Assembly: GCA_014529385.2 (NCBI GenBank)
Contig: CM043959.1
Coordinates: 53,639,253-53,703,252, forward strand
DNA: 64,000 nucleotides
Source: Adiantum capillus-veneris
Taxonomy: Eukaryota > Streptophyta > Polypodiopsida > Polypodiales > Pteridaceae
Reading direction: 5' to 3'
The position numbers were made by a program, and so were the translations under genes. The notes below the pieces were generated by a model that searched no databases, was not told where the DNA came from, and saw only the letters and a program-made list of their open reading frames with translations. This document shows, piece after piece, positions 11,319-21,371 of this stretch (the first letter of the stretch is position 1; every line of letters starts with the position of its first letter).

Positions 11319-11648
11319 CTAATGTACTTTAATTTTTGACACTCCCATAACATATCTATATGAGAGGAATAACTCAATAGCTGGTGTCCATGGACACAAG
11401 TATTTATACCACCCTACCATGCTTTCACCCAATAGACCCGCCACCATAATTTGCAACATCTTCAACAAAGCCTGTATCCACATAAGGCGAGCGTACATCA
11501 ATGCCTTGCCTCTACCCTGCACAACATTCCAAATGCCCTTTGACACAAGAATATGTGTCATCATGTAAGCCCACATTAAGTAGTTATCCCCATCCCGTTT
11601 ATCCTCAACAACAAACATCTTGAAAACATCTGTGTTGTTGTCAGCCAT
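11319..11648 (-). pseudogene. gag: Ty1/copia gag, N-terminal fragment
   Basis: Minus ATG at 11648 gives MADNNTDVFKMFVVEDKRDG and then NYLMWAYMMTHILVSKGIWNVV. The pattern of D-x-NY-x-W followed by a hydrophobic helix and KG-x-WNVV is that of plant copia Gag N-termini, which form the virus-like particle. A primer-site-like sequence (rc at 11950-11962) and an LTR end lie about 300 bp upstream, as expected. The copia signal is lost soon after about 50 codons, and no protease, integrase or RT follows on the left. Confidence 0.6.
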
Positions 11649-11949
11649 GGCGAGTGATTACACATGATGTGAAAACTTCCTAGAAAGAGGAAAAACAAAG
11701 TAGGAACAACACGTGCTATATAGCACAACCCAAAGAAGACTATTGCATAGAAATTATACACAAAAGGACAAAATTGCATGCACAATATTACATGTGGTGG
11801 AAATGAGCCCAAAGCAAAATTTTGAGCACACCAAGCTCTTTGAGCGCTCCTGAAGAATTCGTCGACATGCTGACGCTCACCAAAGCTCACCCAAATTGAA
11901 GAAAGTGAGTAGGCGATACTGACGACTATGCTCGGGAGGACGCAACCTA

Positions 11950-11962
11950 CTTTGATACCAAA
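11950..11962 (-). promoter_or_regulatory. Primer-binding site of the truncated copia element
   Basis: On the minus strand this reads TTTGGTATCAAAG, a variant of the initiator tRNA-Met complement, immediately next to the LTR end CAACA. It supports a minus-strand LTR element. Confidence 0.6.
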
Positions 11963-12295
11963 TGTTGGAATTAGGGTTGTAGGGAAACCCACACAGCTTG
12001 GAGAAGATGAAGAAGCTCAAGGCACACAACATAGAGTATATTGCTTAGCACAATGGAAAAATAAGTTAGCCCTAGAATGGTGGACGTAGATACAATGCAC
12101 AGGGGGAAAAAACTTCTAGCGAGGGAAAAAATGGCTCGACGTCCTAAGTGTGTTCACACACATCAATACCACATTTGTGGTAACATGTTTTAGGGCCTTA
12201 GGGTGCCAAAAGGGTGAAGCAACCTTCAAAGTGCCAATGCAATTAATATAAGGTGCAGGTAGCAAATAGTACAAGACTTTAAGTCTAAAACAACA
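11963..12295 (-). repeat. 5' LTR of truncated copia element (outer end approximate)
   Basis: Begins, in plus orientation, TGTTGGAATTAGGG next to the primer site, so in element sense it ends in CCAACA. The far boundary is set at AAACAACA near 12295 only because that could be the reverse of a TGTTG start. No second copy lies in the window to confirm it. Confidence 0.4.
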
Positions 12296-12907
12296 TATGA
12301 TTCACTGATGGGAAAGTCGAAGCTGGGTTATCTTTGTCTTTTGTGAAGAGGGAGCGTTCGGGAATTACCTTTATCCTAAACATGCACAAATCCTTTTAAG
12401 CCAATTCGTAGGCAAAAATTTTAGAAATCAAACGACAGTTTTATTTTAGCTATATTTACACTATTTTCTTGCAAAATCCAAATGCATTCTTTTCTTTTTC
12501 ACTCTCCCCTCGATTGCCTGTCTTGAATTTCTAACCGGCTCAAGAGACACTTTTTTTCAAACACTCAGAGGAGGGGGGTAGAAGCTCAAAGGTTTGCAAC
12601 TTCTGCTCAAGAGTGTTTCTCCAACCACTGGAATGCATTCTGGAATGAATCCACCCATTGTAGAACCCTGGCCCTTGTGAAGGTTTAGTGTGGGGCTCCC
12701 ACAGCTTGACACGTGGAAACAACAGGGTGGAGGCTTTATTACCGCAAACTTGATGCTCACTGTAGGTACTCTCTCTCTACCCCAATCTCATTTCGCGAAT
12801 CGCGCGCACATCCTCTCTCTATCAGTTTCCCCCCCTTCAAACCTTCCTGCAAAGTGGGGTGTTCTACTTTTTGCCCAGGTAGATCAGTTTTCCTTGCGCT
12901 CTCCCTC

Positions 12908-12938
<31 letters not shown>

Positions 12939-13196
12939 GACACACACACCCTTTCTCTCTCACACGCGCTGCGCAAGACGCACATTTTTCCTTTAGCCGT
13001 GTCTATGCACACAGTCGCACACTCGATCGGCGTCTTCCAAGTTGTACATCTCCTTTGTCTCTTTCTCTCTGTAGTTCTCTACGAGCCCAACACCATATCC
13101 ATGCATTCCGTGAAATGGAAGCGTTGCTCATTCTGAGCGGTAGTTCCTTCTGTTTCCTTGAAGGCTAGAACCCCACTTTCTTCTTTGTTTTGCGCA
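12296..13196 (+). promoter_or_regulatory. Probable promoter and 5' leader of the GBP-type gene
   Basis: No coding signal. It contains a pyrimidine-rich CT run followed by CA repeats (about 12897-12963) and cytosine-rich stretches, common in plant core promoters and 5' leaders. I found no convincing TATA box. Placed as promoter only because it directly precedes the first coding exon. Confidence 0.3.
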
Positions 13197-13439
13197 ATGG
13201 CGCATGTTCTTAGATCAAGGGGAGTCCAAGCTTCCAAGCAGAAGTCAGAAAGCGTCAAGGGAAGCACTTCACTTGGGGCTCCTTTTGCAAAGGCTCTCCG
13301 GCTGGTGTATTGTGATGAGAGCGGCACATTTCGCATGGATGCTGAGGCTGTTGCTGCTCTCCAGATGGTCAAAGGTCCCCTTGGTGTGGTCTCTGTTTGC
13401 GGTAGAGCCCGGCAAGGCAAGAGCTTCATTCTTAATCAG
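13197..13439 (+). CDS. Guanylate-binding-type GTPase, first coding exon (partial)
   Basis: ATG at 13197 opens 81 codons ending ...GKSFILNQ at a CAG|GTATGC donor (exon end 13439, GT at 13440-13441, phase 0). Residues 36-57 (LVYCDESGTFRMDAEAV) and 61-81 (PLGVVSVCGRARQG then KSFILNQ) match the start of the GB1/RHD3-like G domain of plant guanylate-binding proteins. The P-loop is GRARQGKS at residues 69-76. The family hydrolyses GTP and normally continues with a long helical domain. The exon is clean: no stop and good splice context. No later exon (RD or TLRD switch motifs, coiled coil) could be found in the next 3 kb, where transposon scraps begin, so the gene may have a very long intron or be truncated. 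Confidence 0.72.
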
Positions 13440-15330
13440 GTATGCCATTCTGCTATGGTAGCAGCATAGATATTTTGACTCTGAGAAGAAGAAACAGGAC
13501 TTGTCCATGATAAGCTTGTTATGATCAGTAGTAGCTCATGATGGTTTTCTTTCAGTCGGCAGGAATATCAATATGTTGCTTTAAACCTTTGTACTAATAT
13601 GCTTGTAGTCAAACACCGCACCTGGTCAGGTTTCTTAGTAATTATACACGTGGTGGTTTAGTTCAAAGAATGAACGTCAATGTTCTTTTTGACTACCTTC
13701 TTGAGAGGGAGAGGAACATTGCAAAAATTGACCAGCTTGGAACATGTAAGATGGAGTGCTAGAGTTTGTGGAGATTTCAAGTACGAAGAAGACAAGAGTG
13801 GGATTTTTTTTTGGTTCGATGATGTATGTTGTTGCCTAATAGAGTTTGGCACGGAAGGAACACGTTTTTTTAAGGTACTTGTTTAGTGATGATTCTTATG
13901 CATTACCCATTTGTGATTTTCATGCCTTGAGATGGTCCTTTCCAATGTGTTGAGGCTGATAAATAGATTTATTTAAGGTGATAAGTTGGGGGATGCAGTC
14001 CCTCGATTTTAGGAGGTAGTTTGGCAAAGAGTTTTTTCAGCAGTGTTGGTAGGAGATAAGAGTAATTATGTTCACTTGACCTTTTTTATATATAGCACAG
14101 ACAAACAATCATTTTTTCATGCCTTGTTTGCATAGGTGGGAAGTTTGAGTTTGGACAATTTTCTCTTGGTATGAGAGTTTGGAAGTCATTGGCTTCAAAA
14201 ATGATGTGTTAGTAGTGAGATGACTACCTTGTAATTTTGGCCAGCTATTTCATGTAATAATTGCATACCAGAGCTTGTGTGGTAATCAAGCTTGGAAACT
14301 CACAATAAAAGTGCGAATTAGAATGTTAACCACCATATTTCCCATATGCTGCAAAGGCCTAAGGAGTCTTGTGACAAGCCTTTACCTGTAAAGATGGTGC
14401 GGAAGAGAATGCAGTTCAACGTGTGCCAAGTAAAGTCTAATACACTAAGGGAGAAAAAAGAGAATCCTACCTAGGGAGCTAGAGTGAGCCAAAAGAGGCG
14501 TTTCCATAAACCTTTTTTTGTGCCTTCTTGAACTTTACTTACTGATAGCCTCGTATTGGCATTTCTTTATTACAACACTAGGAGGATGCGAGACCTTGAG
14601 TACCTTCATGTGATGATCTAGCAACGAGAACTATCTTGAATCTCTTCAATCACTTGAAGATCATCCAAGGTGGCCACATGGTACCTTCGTCAAAGGCTTA
14701 CCCCTACTCAAAACAATGCTTGTAGGCAACTATTGGAGAAGTCTCTATAATCACATGCGTATCTTGACACCACAAATTAGGCTCGACTCCTATAGGATGC
14801 TTTGCCACATAAGTGTTTTATATTTTGTATCTCATGTGAACGTATCTAGGTTATAGTGTGCATAAGTTAACTTATTAGTCTGATCGACGATTTTATGAAA
14901 ATGGACATAGGAGAGTGTATGTTTGGGGAGACCTGGTAGTTACGACTTGCATTAAACTTGTACGGTCTTTTTAGGTGGATGTGTTGCTGGAGAAGGTTGG
15001 ACGTGGTCTATACCCTTGTACCTATTCTCTTGGGAAGGTGATGAGTTATGTTCTATCCAATCATGTGGCCTCTTGGTGTTAGGAGTAGCTTTTAGCCAAA
15101 GGTGGACCTGGTGGTTAGGACTTGCATTGGACTTGCATGGTCTTTGCAAGTGGAGTAGCTCTTAGCCAGAGGTGGTGATGTGCTGTGGATCTTGGATTGT
15201 CATCTAGTTTGAGTTTTATACATATCCCCTTGTTTACCCCTGGATGGTGGTCTTGGATTCTTGTTCAGAATGGAGAATCATTGTGTTACCTATGCTTAAA
15301 TGGTAAATTGTGCTTTATAGCTAAAGGGGG
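13440..15330 (+). other. Intron-like sequence after the GBP exon
   Basis: Starts with a consensus donor and contains AT-rich, T-run sequence without convincing coding regions. It includes partial direct repeats at 14928-15180. I see no acceptor-plus-exon continuing the GTPase domain. Confidence 0.4.
14928..15180. repeat. Imperfect direct repeats
   Basis: ACTTGCATT..ACTTG.A.GGTCTTT recurs near 14943 and 15119. GGAGTAGCTTTTAGCCAAAGG near 15081 recurs as GGAGTAGCTCTTAGCCAGAGG near 15152. A local partial duplication of non-coding DNA. Confidence 0.6.
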
Positions 15331-15678
15331 TTGGTAGCTCTTGCACAAGAAATTCTAGATACAGAAGTAGGTTTTCTAAAGGATGATACTTCTGATATTG
15401 GTGAGAGATCCAAGGAGGTGATATGTCGTAAGTGTGGGAAACAAGTGTCAAAGGTGCAACGGATTATGGTGAATCGGGTGATTATCTCGTCTGCAATTGT
15501 GAGCAAACCTTCTCTTAGGACGGGACAACCAATGGATCTTGGATCTATCGCAAGAGATGTCCTCGGAAACGTCTTCCAATCATGCACCATGCACCGCCCA
15601 CCGAACGAGCACAGGTGCAAGATTTGTTACCCAACTTGCAAGCAAAGCAAGGGGAGCAATGGAGAGAGGGAGTGCTAG
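15331..15678 (+). CDS. Unknown open frame with two Cys pairs
   Basis: About 115 codons are open from TTG 15331 to TAG 15676-15678; there is no ATG at the start, so it would need to be an internal exon or a pseudogene. It shows VICRKCGKQVSK (CxxC) near residues 31-34 and EHRCKICYPTC (CxxC) near 96-103, which could bind zinc, with GQPMDLGSIARDVLGNVFQ between. I do not recognise the family. It is downstream of the GBP exon on the same strand but has no GTPase motif. Confidence 0.25.
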   Translation: MVALAQEILDTEVGFLKDDTSDIGERSKEVICRKCGKQVSKVQRIMVNRVIISSAIVSKPSLRTGQPMDLGSIARDVLGNVFQSCTMHRPPNEHRCKICYPTCKQSKGSNGEREC

Positions 15679-16129
15679 TGATAGAGAGAGATCGTTGGGA
15701 GAAAATGCTTGAGTGAAACATTGGAGCAAGAGAAAAACACTAAAGAGAGAATGCTACAGATGCACAAATGCCAGAGAGAGAGACCGGCTGCTTTGCTGAC
15801 TAACATGGCCAAAAAAGACAAGGGGTGTAGGTTGCATATATAGGGAAATCTCAGGTATGCTCTACCTCCACATAGCACCCCATGACGTGGAATAAATAAG
15901 CCTAAATCCTAATAAATGTGGAAAAGTCTCTATAAGTGACATATTGGCCACATTTAGTAGGAAAACTGCAGAGCTCGGGGGAATTTGATTCAAGGAAACC
16001 CTAGCAACAATGGTCCTTCCTCATACCAATTGTTTGCTTGAAAAGAGTCACCGACGGTTAAATATAAATTATCCAAAAGAAAATCTAACCAGGATATGAT
16101 GTCAATGTCATCTACAATCCTCGTAAATC
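15679..16129. other. Unassigned stretch
   Basis: No gene, repeat unit or motif seen, apart from AGAGAGAG runs near 15660-15690 and 15773-15781. Confidence 0.3.
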
Positions 16130-16230
16130 CATAGTTACCTGGAACGGGAATGGGAGGGTCCAGAACGGGACGAGAACAGGGAGGAGAAGGGAGTGCCAGA
16201 ACGGGAACAGGGCCGGAACGGTCGACTAAA
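16130..16230. repeat. GGGAACGGG-rich, possible hAT-MITE end
   Basis: CATAGTTACCTGGAACGGG at 16130 resembles the terminus CATAGTAACAGGGG of the 138-bp MITE at 31120 and is followed by several GAACGGG units. No matching far end or 8-bp duplication was found, so this is only a candidate fragment. Confidence 0.3.
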
Positions 16231-16518
16231 GTAAGGCTTGAATTACCTCCATTAAGCTTAGTCCCAAATCAACTCCTAAACAGCCCCAAAACTCCCGTCA
16301 AACTGGGCCAAATATGTCCCCCAAACAACCTCAAATCTGTCCCCTAATGCCTACTTTTGCGCATTTCGCCGTTCTGCCTCACATTTCGCCCCTCTCTTTC
16401 TTCCTTTGTCTATGTCTACATTCTTATAAGATGTTTAAGTTCAAGGCTTCCTTTTCAACTAGCAATGGCTTACACCTAATCCTTCTCAAACTTGTATGCG
16501 AAAACTTTTGAATTAAGC
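16231..16518. other. Unassigned stretch
   Basis: No coding or repeat signal beyond short open frames without recognisable motifs. Confidence 0.3.
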
Positions 16519-16611
16519 GATTTGCCAAAGTTTGACTGTTTCAAAGAGAGATGTTAAGTTTACGTTACATTTTTTGCAAGTACTCTTTGAAAATTTTGTC
16601 AATGTGGTTAT
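16519..16611 (+). pseudogene. Ty3/gypsy integrase scrap
   Basis: GATTTGCCAAAG onward aligns base by base with the integrase core of B1 at 27063-27155 (the GLPKLIVSDRDVKFTSNFW region), including TTAAGTTTACGT and GAAAATTTTG. A one-base insertion after CCAAAG breaks the frame. About 90 bp of the catalytic-core coding sequence survives. Confidence 0.65.
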
Positions 16612-16655
16612 AGGGGCTATTTTTGGAGATTGGGTTGCCATAGCACACGACCACG

Positions 16656-16829
16656 ATCTACGCGGACAACCATAATTGTATAGCCATTGCGAGAAACCCG
16701 GTTTTTCATGCCCGGACTAAGCATATAGAGATATGGTACCATTATGTTCGGGAGAAGACCAAGGATGGCTCTATTCAACTCCCCGTCCAAGAGCTAAGAG
16801 GCTCAAGTGGTGGCTCTAGTATGTCCTAG
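16656..16829 (+). pseudogene. Ty1/copia RNase H C-terminal scrap
   Basis: 57 codons read IYADNHNCIAIARNPVFHAR then TKHIEIWYHYVREKTKDGSI before TAG at 16827. The order DN-x(4)-A-I-A-x-NP-x-FH-x-R-T-KHI-x(3)-YH-x-VRE is diagnostic of the copia RNase H end. The rest of the copia pol is absent. Confidence 0.75.
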
Positions 16830-16883
16830 GAGCAGATTAGGGAGTGAGGACTGTTTTGTGGCTTTGCTCGACCATACCTAAGA

Positions 16884-17261
16884 TAGACCTACTTTCTCGA
16901 TGAGTCGCCAATGCATTCCACTCCTGTGGGCTCCACTTGTGCTGTTTTTCTTGCTAATTTCTATCTTTTTACTCATGAGTGTAAATTTATGGAGCATCTT
17001 GTCCTTGCTAACACTTGCCCAATATTTTTGCACAAGTTATGCAATGTAAGACGCTTTGTAGATGATCTGTTTGTTCCTAACATTCCTTCTTTTCAAGATT
17101 TTATGTACTTGAATTCGAGTTCTGTAGATGGAGGAATTTATCTCAATGAGTATTGTGAACTTAACTGTACTAAAAATAGTGATTGTTGTGCCTTTTTAGA
17201 TCTTAAGATTTTTCAAACTCCCTTGGGATTGAGAGTAGACTGTCAGATGCAACAAAATTGA
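16884..17261 (+). pseudogene. Penelope-like reverse transcriptase fragment
   Basis: From the stop at 16884 the frame reads through PVGSTCAVFLANFYLFTHE (RT finger/palm segment G-x-P-x-G-x(3)-A-x(2)-LAN-x-YL), VRRFVDDLFVPNIPSF (catalytic VDD) and CAFLDLKIF (FLDL motif), ending at TGA 17261. LAN-YL plus R-F-VDD plus FLDL differs from gypsy (Y/FxDD-I) and copia (YVDD-M) enzymes and fits Penelope-like or related non-LTR reverse transcriptases. About 125 codons of palm remain; no GIY-YIG endonuclease follows. The family assignment is from memory of motif order. Confidence 0.5.
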
Positions 17262-17280
17262 AATCGTGAAGATCTAGGTT

Positions 17281-17906
17281 TTACACTTCCACAAATCCTT
17301 TACGTCCCTTCCTTGCGGTAGTGATTCCTTTTAGCTTGAATGATGGTTCTTTATACCTTTCCTTGAAGCAAGGGAATGAGAGAGTGCGGTAAAGATATGT
17401 AGAGGGAGAGAGAAAGAGAGACCCGATGCGGTCCCAACCAACCCTCTCAAGGGCCCTCCACACCGTTGTTGATTTGGTATTTGCTTTAGATTGCGTAAAT
17501 CGGATACGAATGTACACACAATGCAATACCTCAAGTGCAGACTGTACGATGACTGTGGCCGCAGTAACTCCTCAAGACGAGGCACCTCGGCTGATTTGAT
17601 GCACCTTTGGATCCTTTTCGATGTGGGACTGCGGATGGCCGCCAAGGGGTAGATAGTTGATTTGTGCTTCCGATGTGAGAGGAATGAAGGGCTGAAAGCT
17701 GGCTCCAAAACACAGATCTGAAGCGTAAACGCAACAGATCTCTCATGTAAAGCAGGGTTGAAAACACAGATCTCGATGATGGACAGCAATGTGAGCACTC
17801 GACGCCAGCGAGGGAATGGCCGAGGGGAGGCTCGATGGGTTGGGACCGAACGACAACGTAGATGCAAACGAGGTCAGATCCAACTGGTTCCGTGAGGGAG
17901 ATGGGC
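17281..17906 (-). repeat. LTR-like block (minus), related to the block at 63526-64000
   Basis: 17385-17500 (GTGCGG.AA...GAGAGAGAAAGAGAG..., GGGCCCTCCACACCGTTG, GGTATTTGCTTTAGATTGC) matches 63600-63725 in the same order at moderate identity. Both have GA-rich runs and AACGC-rich sequence further on. In element sense this would be a minus-strand LTR. No terminal TG/CA pair or duplication is clear, so the ends are approximate. Confidence 0.45.
17540..17636 (-). promoter_or_regulatory. snRNA-type upstream element block, copy 1
   Basis: The minus strand at 17619-17629 reads GTCCCACATCG, an exact match to the plant snRNA upstream sequence element RTCCCACATCG. The surrounding ~95 bp (AACTCCTCAAGACGAGGCAC through GCTGATTTGATGCACC) recurs at 35231-35325 with high identity. 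I see no TATA element at a fixed distance and no snRNA downstream, so promoter function is unproven; similar motifs also occur near retroelement termini. Confidence 0.4.
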
Positions 17907-18263
17907 TGAAAAGGAACGGAAGGCTCTCCGTTCCGTCAAGTAAAAGGAACCCTTGAGCGACTCCTAATTGTGTTTTTGAAGAGTGACAGGAAACCCAAGA
18001 AAGAAGGGCTTGTCCTGCCTCCCCTTGTTTCTCTTTTCACTCATTGGGAGCGGACGGTGCACTTAGCGACCGGCCAATCGAGGTGAGGTGGGAAAAAGCA
18101 ACCTTGGTGTGAGCGCAAGGCCGCCAAGGGGTGTGCCCGCGGGAAAGAGAAGAGCTCGAGTAAGAGAAGATCCTTCTCTAACACAGATTGCAAGCAAAAG
18201 AAGAACCTCAAGAACTCAAGAACCCAAGTTCCTCGTGAACTTAAGAACCCAAGACTTTAGTGT

Positions 18264-20144
18264 ATGGTCATTACTCGAAGCGGAATGGATACTTCTCATG
18301 GAGGTGATGAGCATGGAAGTAGCGACGAAGAATTTTCCACACCAGGAGGTTTTTTTGACCCTCCCCCTTCCCCATCTACGCCAAGGATTGCACCAAATCG
18401 TATGGAGGCTTTGGTCAAGACGATGATAGACATGATGTTACAACAAGAAGTGGAACGCGCTGCCTTAGAGCACGAGCGCGAAGAAAGAAAAGCAGAAAGA
18501 AAGGCTATCTTGGATTGCGAGCGCGAAGAAAGAAAAGCAGAAAGAAAGGCCGGTTTGGAGCGTGAGCGCGCTTGGCAGCCGAAAAGCAAAGGGCAGTCTT
18601 GAAGCATGAGCGTGAGCATGAGTAAGCGTGCTTGGTGGTCGAAGAAAGAACGACAACTATTGAGCTAGAGTGTGAGCAAGCACGCGAAGCCCAACGAGTA
18701 GCGGCCGAAGACAGACGAGCGGCCTTGGAGTTAGAGCGTGAGGCTTAGAGAGACCAACGCATGCAAGAGTTGGTGGTCATACAAGTACTCACCTCAAAAC
18801 CCGAGCTGGCCAAAGATGTTGGTGGTTCATCAAGTGGCGCAAGCCGAGATTCGGACTCCAACAACCCCATCATCGAGAAGTTGACATTCAGTAAGTATGA
18901 CGGTAAGATGGATGCTAGTGTTATTGATTCTTGGTTGCATCAATTTAATGCTTATTTTGCAACAACTAAGAAGACAGGGAATAGCAAGGTTTTAACGACA
19001 GCGATGTACCTTGTCGGTGATGCCATTAATTGGTACCACGCATGGCAAGAGGCACAGTTGTCCGTGCACCTAGAGGAAGCCGACGGAGACGTGTCCCTTT
19101 CCTTCAATTGGGCCGACTTCCAAGACGAGCTCAAGGCGCGGTTTATGCCTCTTCAGTACCTAGCGCGGTTGAAAGAAGATTGGCAATCTCAAGCAGAATG
19201 GTATGCCAGTCATGTCTTTTTCTAATCGTGTTTTGCAGCTCGGCACCCAATTACACAAATCTGATGATGAGCGCAAAGAGGCTTTACTTTTTGGGTTGGA
19301 CGAATATATCAAGTTTGATGTAGAAGTCTTCGACCACGCGTATCTCAACAAGGCAGTAGCAATTGCTCTCTCCTAAGAGATGAAGCACAACAAGGGAAAG
19401 CCTAAGGAGAACAAGTCGTCTCAAAGTACTTCTCAAACTTCTCAGAACCCTCAGAATGGTAAGAACAGTAAGAATGGTAAGAACGGTAACTCTTCTAGCC
19501 AATCTTCCTCTAATTCTTCAAAAAAGAACTCTTAATAATGAATCTAAGGGTAAAGCTAAAACACCTGCTAAACCTAAGCTAAACCCTGATGAAAAAGCCG
19601 CAAAAGGAATTATAGGAGGATACATAACGGTAGAAGAACAAGTCATTTATGCTAAGGAAGGTCGTTGTTATCAATGTCACGCCAAGGTTCACATTAAAGC
19701 TGCTTGTCCTAAGACAGTCCCACCTAAAGAACCTAAGGCACCCGCAGCAACCACAAACACTTTAATGAACCAAGTTGAATCTTCTCATGTCTTTGACACA
19801 CACATTGATGAGTCTCTCACGAAGTGCTATGGTCATGTGAAGGGTCAACGTTTTGTCATATTGTTTGATCCAAGTTGTATGCATGATGTGATTAGTGCCT
19901 CCCTTGTAGAGAGAGCCCGCTAGAGGTTAGTCAGACATCTCCTCTCGAGGTGTCTGGCTTCGCTCCCGGTACGGACTCTCTCATCATGCAAGAGTGCCTT
20001 GATGTGTTGTTTACAATTCAACAAGCTGCTTTCCGTAGGAAATTTGTCGTGTCTCCTCTCAGAGGATGTGATATGCTTTTGGGCATTAGATGGTTTCGTG
20101 AGCATAGCCCTCTCATTGATTGGGAGGACAACACTCACATTTAA
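18264..20144 (+). pseudogene. gag: gag-protease of B1
   Basis: ATG 18264 gives MVITRSGMDTSHGGDEHGSS, a proline-rich segment and a repeated Glu/Arg-rich coiled-coil (EREERKAERKA, three times). After a frameshift near 18602 reading resumes at 18761 with KYDGKMDASVIDSWLHQF and WADFQDELKARFMP, the capsid-like region. The zinc knuckle CYQCHAKVHIKAAC (about 19668-19709) fits CX2CX4HX4C. The protease site reads LFDPSCMHDVIS, where the family form is DPGS, so the active-site glycine is lost. Stops occur at 18601, 19224 and 19921. Confidence 0.8.
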
Positions 20145-20460
20145 ATGCCAAGAGTGACTCTCCCATGATTATTCGTGTTGAGGAGGGTCGGCACTCTTTG
20201 CCTCTCATTTCTCATGTGCAGGTAAAGCCTGAATTATGACGAGGGGCACAAACGGCATTCATCTATGTCTCTCCAGTTACCCAGAGCATTCAGGCTCCAG
20301 ACAGGTATTCAACTTTGTTTACCAAGTTTAAGCATCTCTTTTTGCAGGATGATCTTCCAACCCGTCTCCTATCCGAGCGATCGGAGGACCATCGCATCGA
20401 GCTTACGGAGGGGACACAACGTGTTAGTAAGGCTCCCTACAGGAAGAAAAGTTAGAGCGG

Positions 20461-21371
20461 CAACTCACGGAGTTGGTGGCTAGAGGATTCATACGTCCTA
20501 GTGTAAGTTCTTTTGTTGCTCCTATTTTGTTTGCCCGCAAGAAGGATGGTTCGTCTCGTTTGTGTGTTGATTAGAGGGCATTGAACAAGATGACCATCAA
20601 GAACAAGTTTCCGATGCCTCGCATTGAGTATATCCTTGATAGGCTCAATGGGACAAAGGTTTTCAGTAAGGTCGATCTCAAAAGTGGATACCATCAGGTA
20701 AGGGTATTTTCAAAGGCGACATTTTCAAGACCGCTTTTCGCACAGAGCGAGGGCAATGGGAGTATGTGGTTATGCCTTTTGGATTGACAGGTGTCGTGGG
20801 TACATTCAACCGTTTCATGGTAGGCCGTTTTGGCGATATGGTTGGTGTATGTGTGTTCATCTTTCTTGATGATATTCTCATTTTTTCTGCATCGTGGGAA
20901 CAACATGAAAAGGATGTAGAAAAAGTACTAACCCGTTTGGATGAGTGTCAGCTGTACATTGTAGCTAAGAAGTTTGAGTTTTTTCTCATTGAAGTTACTT
21001 ATCAGGGATATATCATTTTTGCAGAAGGCGTCAAGTTAGACCCTGCGAAGGTGGAACAGGTACGTAATTGGGATTTGCCCAAAACTGCATATGATGTGCG
21101 TTCTTTTCTTGGTTTATGTCAAGCATATAGTTCGCACATAGAGAATTTTGCACGCATTGCCGCACCTATGATATATGTTTTCAAAGGGGTAAAGACTCGC
21201 CGACAGTGCGTGGATTTGCCCAAGGCAGCCATTGAGGCTTTCGCAGTTCTCAAGGTTGCGGTGACAGAAGCGTCGTGTCTTATCTCTATCTCTTAGGATG
21301 ACCCCTTTGAGGTATGGAGGCATGCGAGCAATGTCGCTATAGGCGTTGTGCTTCAGCAGCATGGTCGTTCC
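20461..21371 (+). pseudogene. RT and start of RNase H of B1
   Basis: [18 protein letters not shown] opens the RT; TAG at 20572-20574 replaces the tyrosine after LCVD. A 2-bp insertion near 20708, relative to element B, shifts the frame; reading resumes at 20766 with [16 protein letters not shown] and the catalytic [11 protein letters not shown]. RNase H begins after 21296 (TAG) with DPFEVWRHASNVAIGVVLQQ, where the first catalytic aspartate of the usual DAS is histidine. The frame stops exactly at the insertion point of B2 (21371) and continues in frame at 26181. Confidence 0.85.
21367..21371. repeat. Target-site duplication of B2, left (GTTCC)
   Basis: Identical to 26176-26180; removing B2 and one copy restores the RNase H reading of B1. 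Confidence 0.9.

Noticed and set aside
12690-13168. Two overlapping plus frames of about 150 codons upstream of the GBP exon
   Set aside because: Both consist largely of CT/CA-repeat-encoded Ser/Leu/His/Thr, have no domain, and lie in the presumed promoter/leader.
13158-13196. Upstream extension of the GBP exon
   Set aside because: It begins with TTG, not ATG; the first in-frame ATG with good context is 13197.
17540-17636. Cassandra-type TRIM (5S-derived) element
   Set aside because: No 5S rRNA promoter boxes or paired short LTRs are visible.
17281-17867. Minus-strand frame of 178 codons
   Set aside because: Runs through an LTR-like block; composition and lack of domain argue against a gene.
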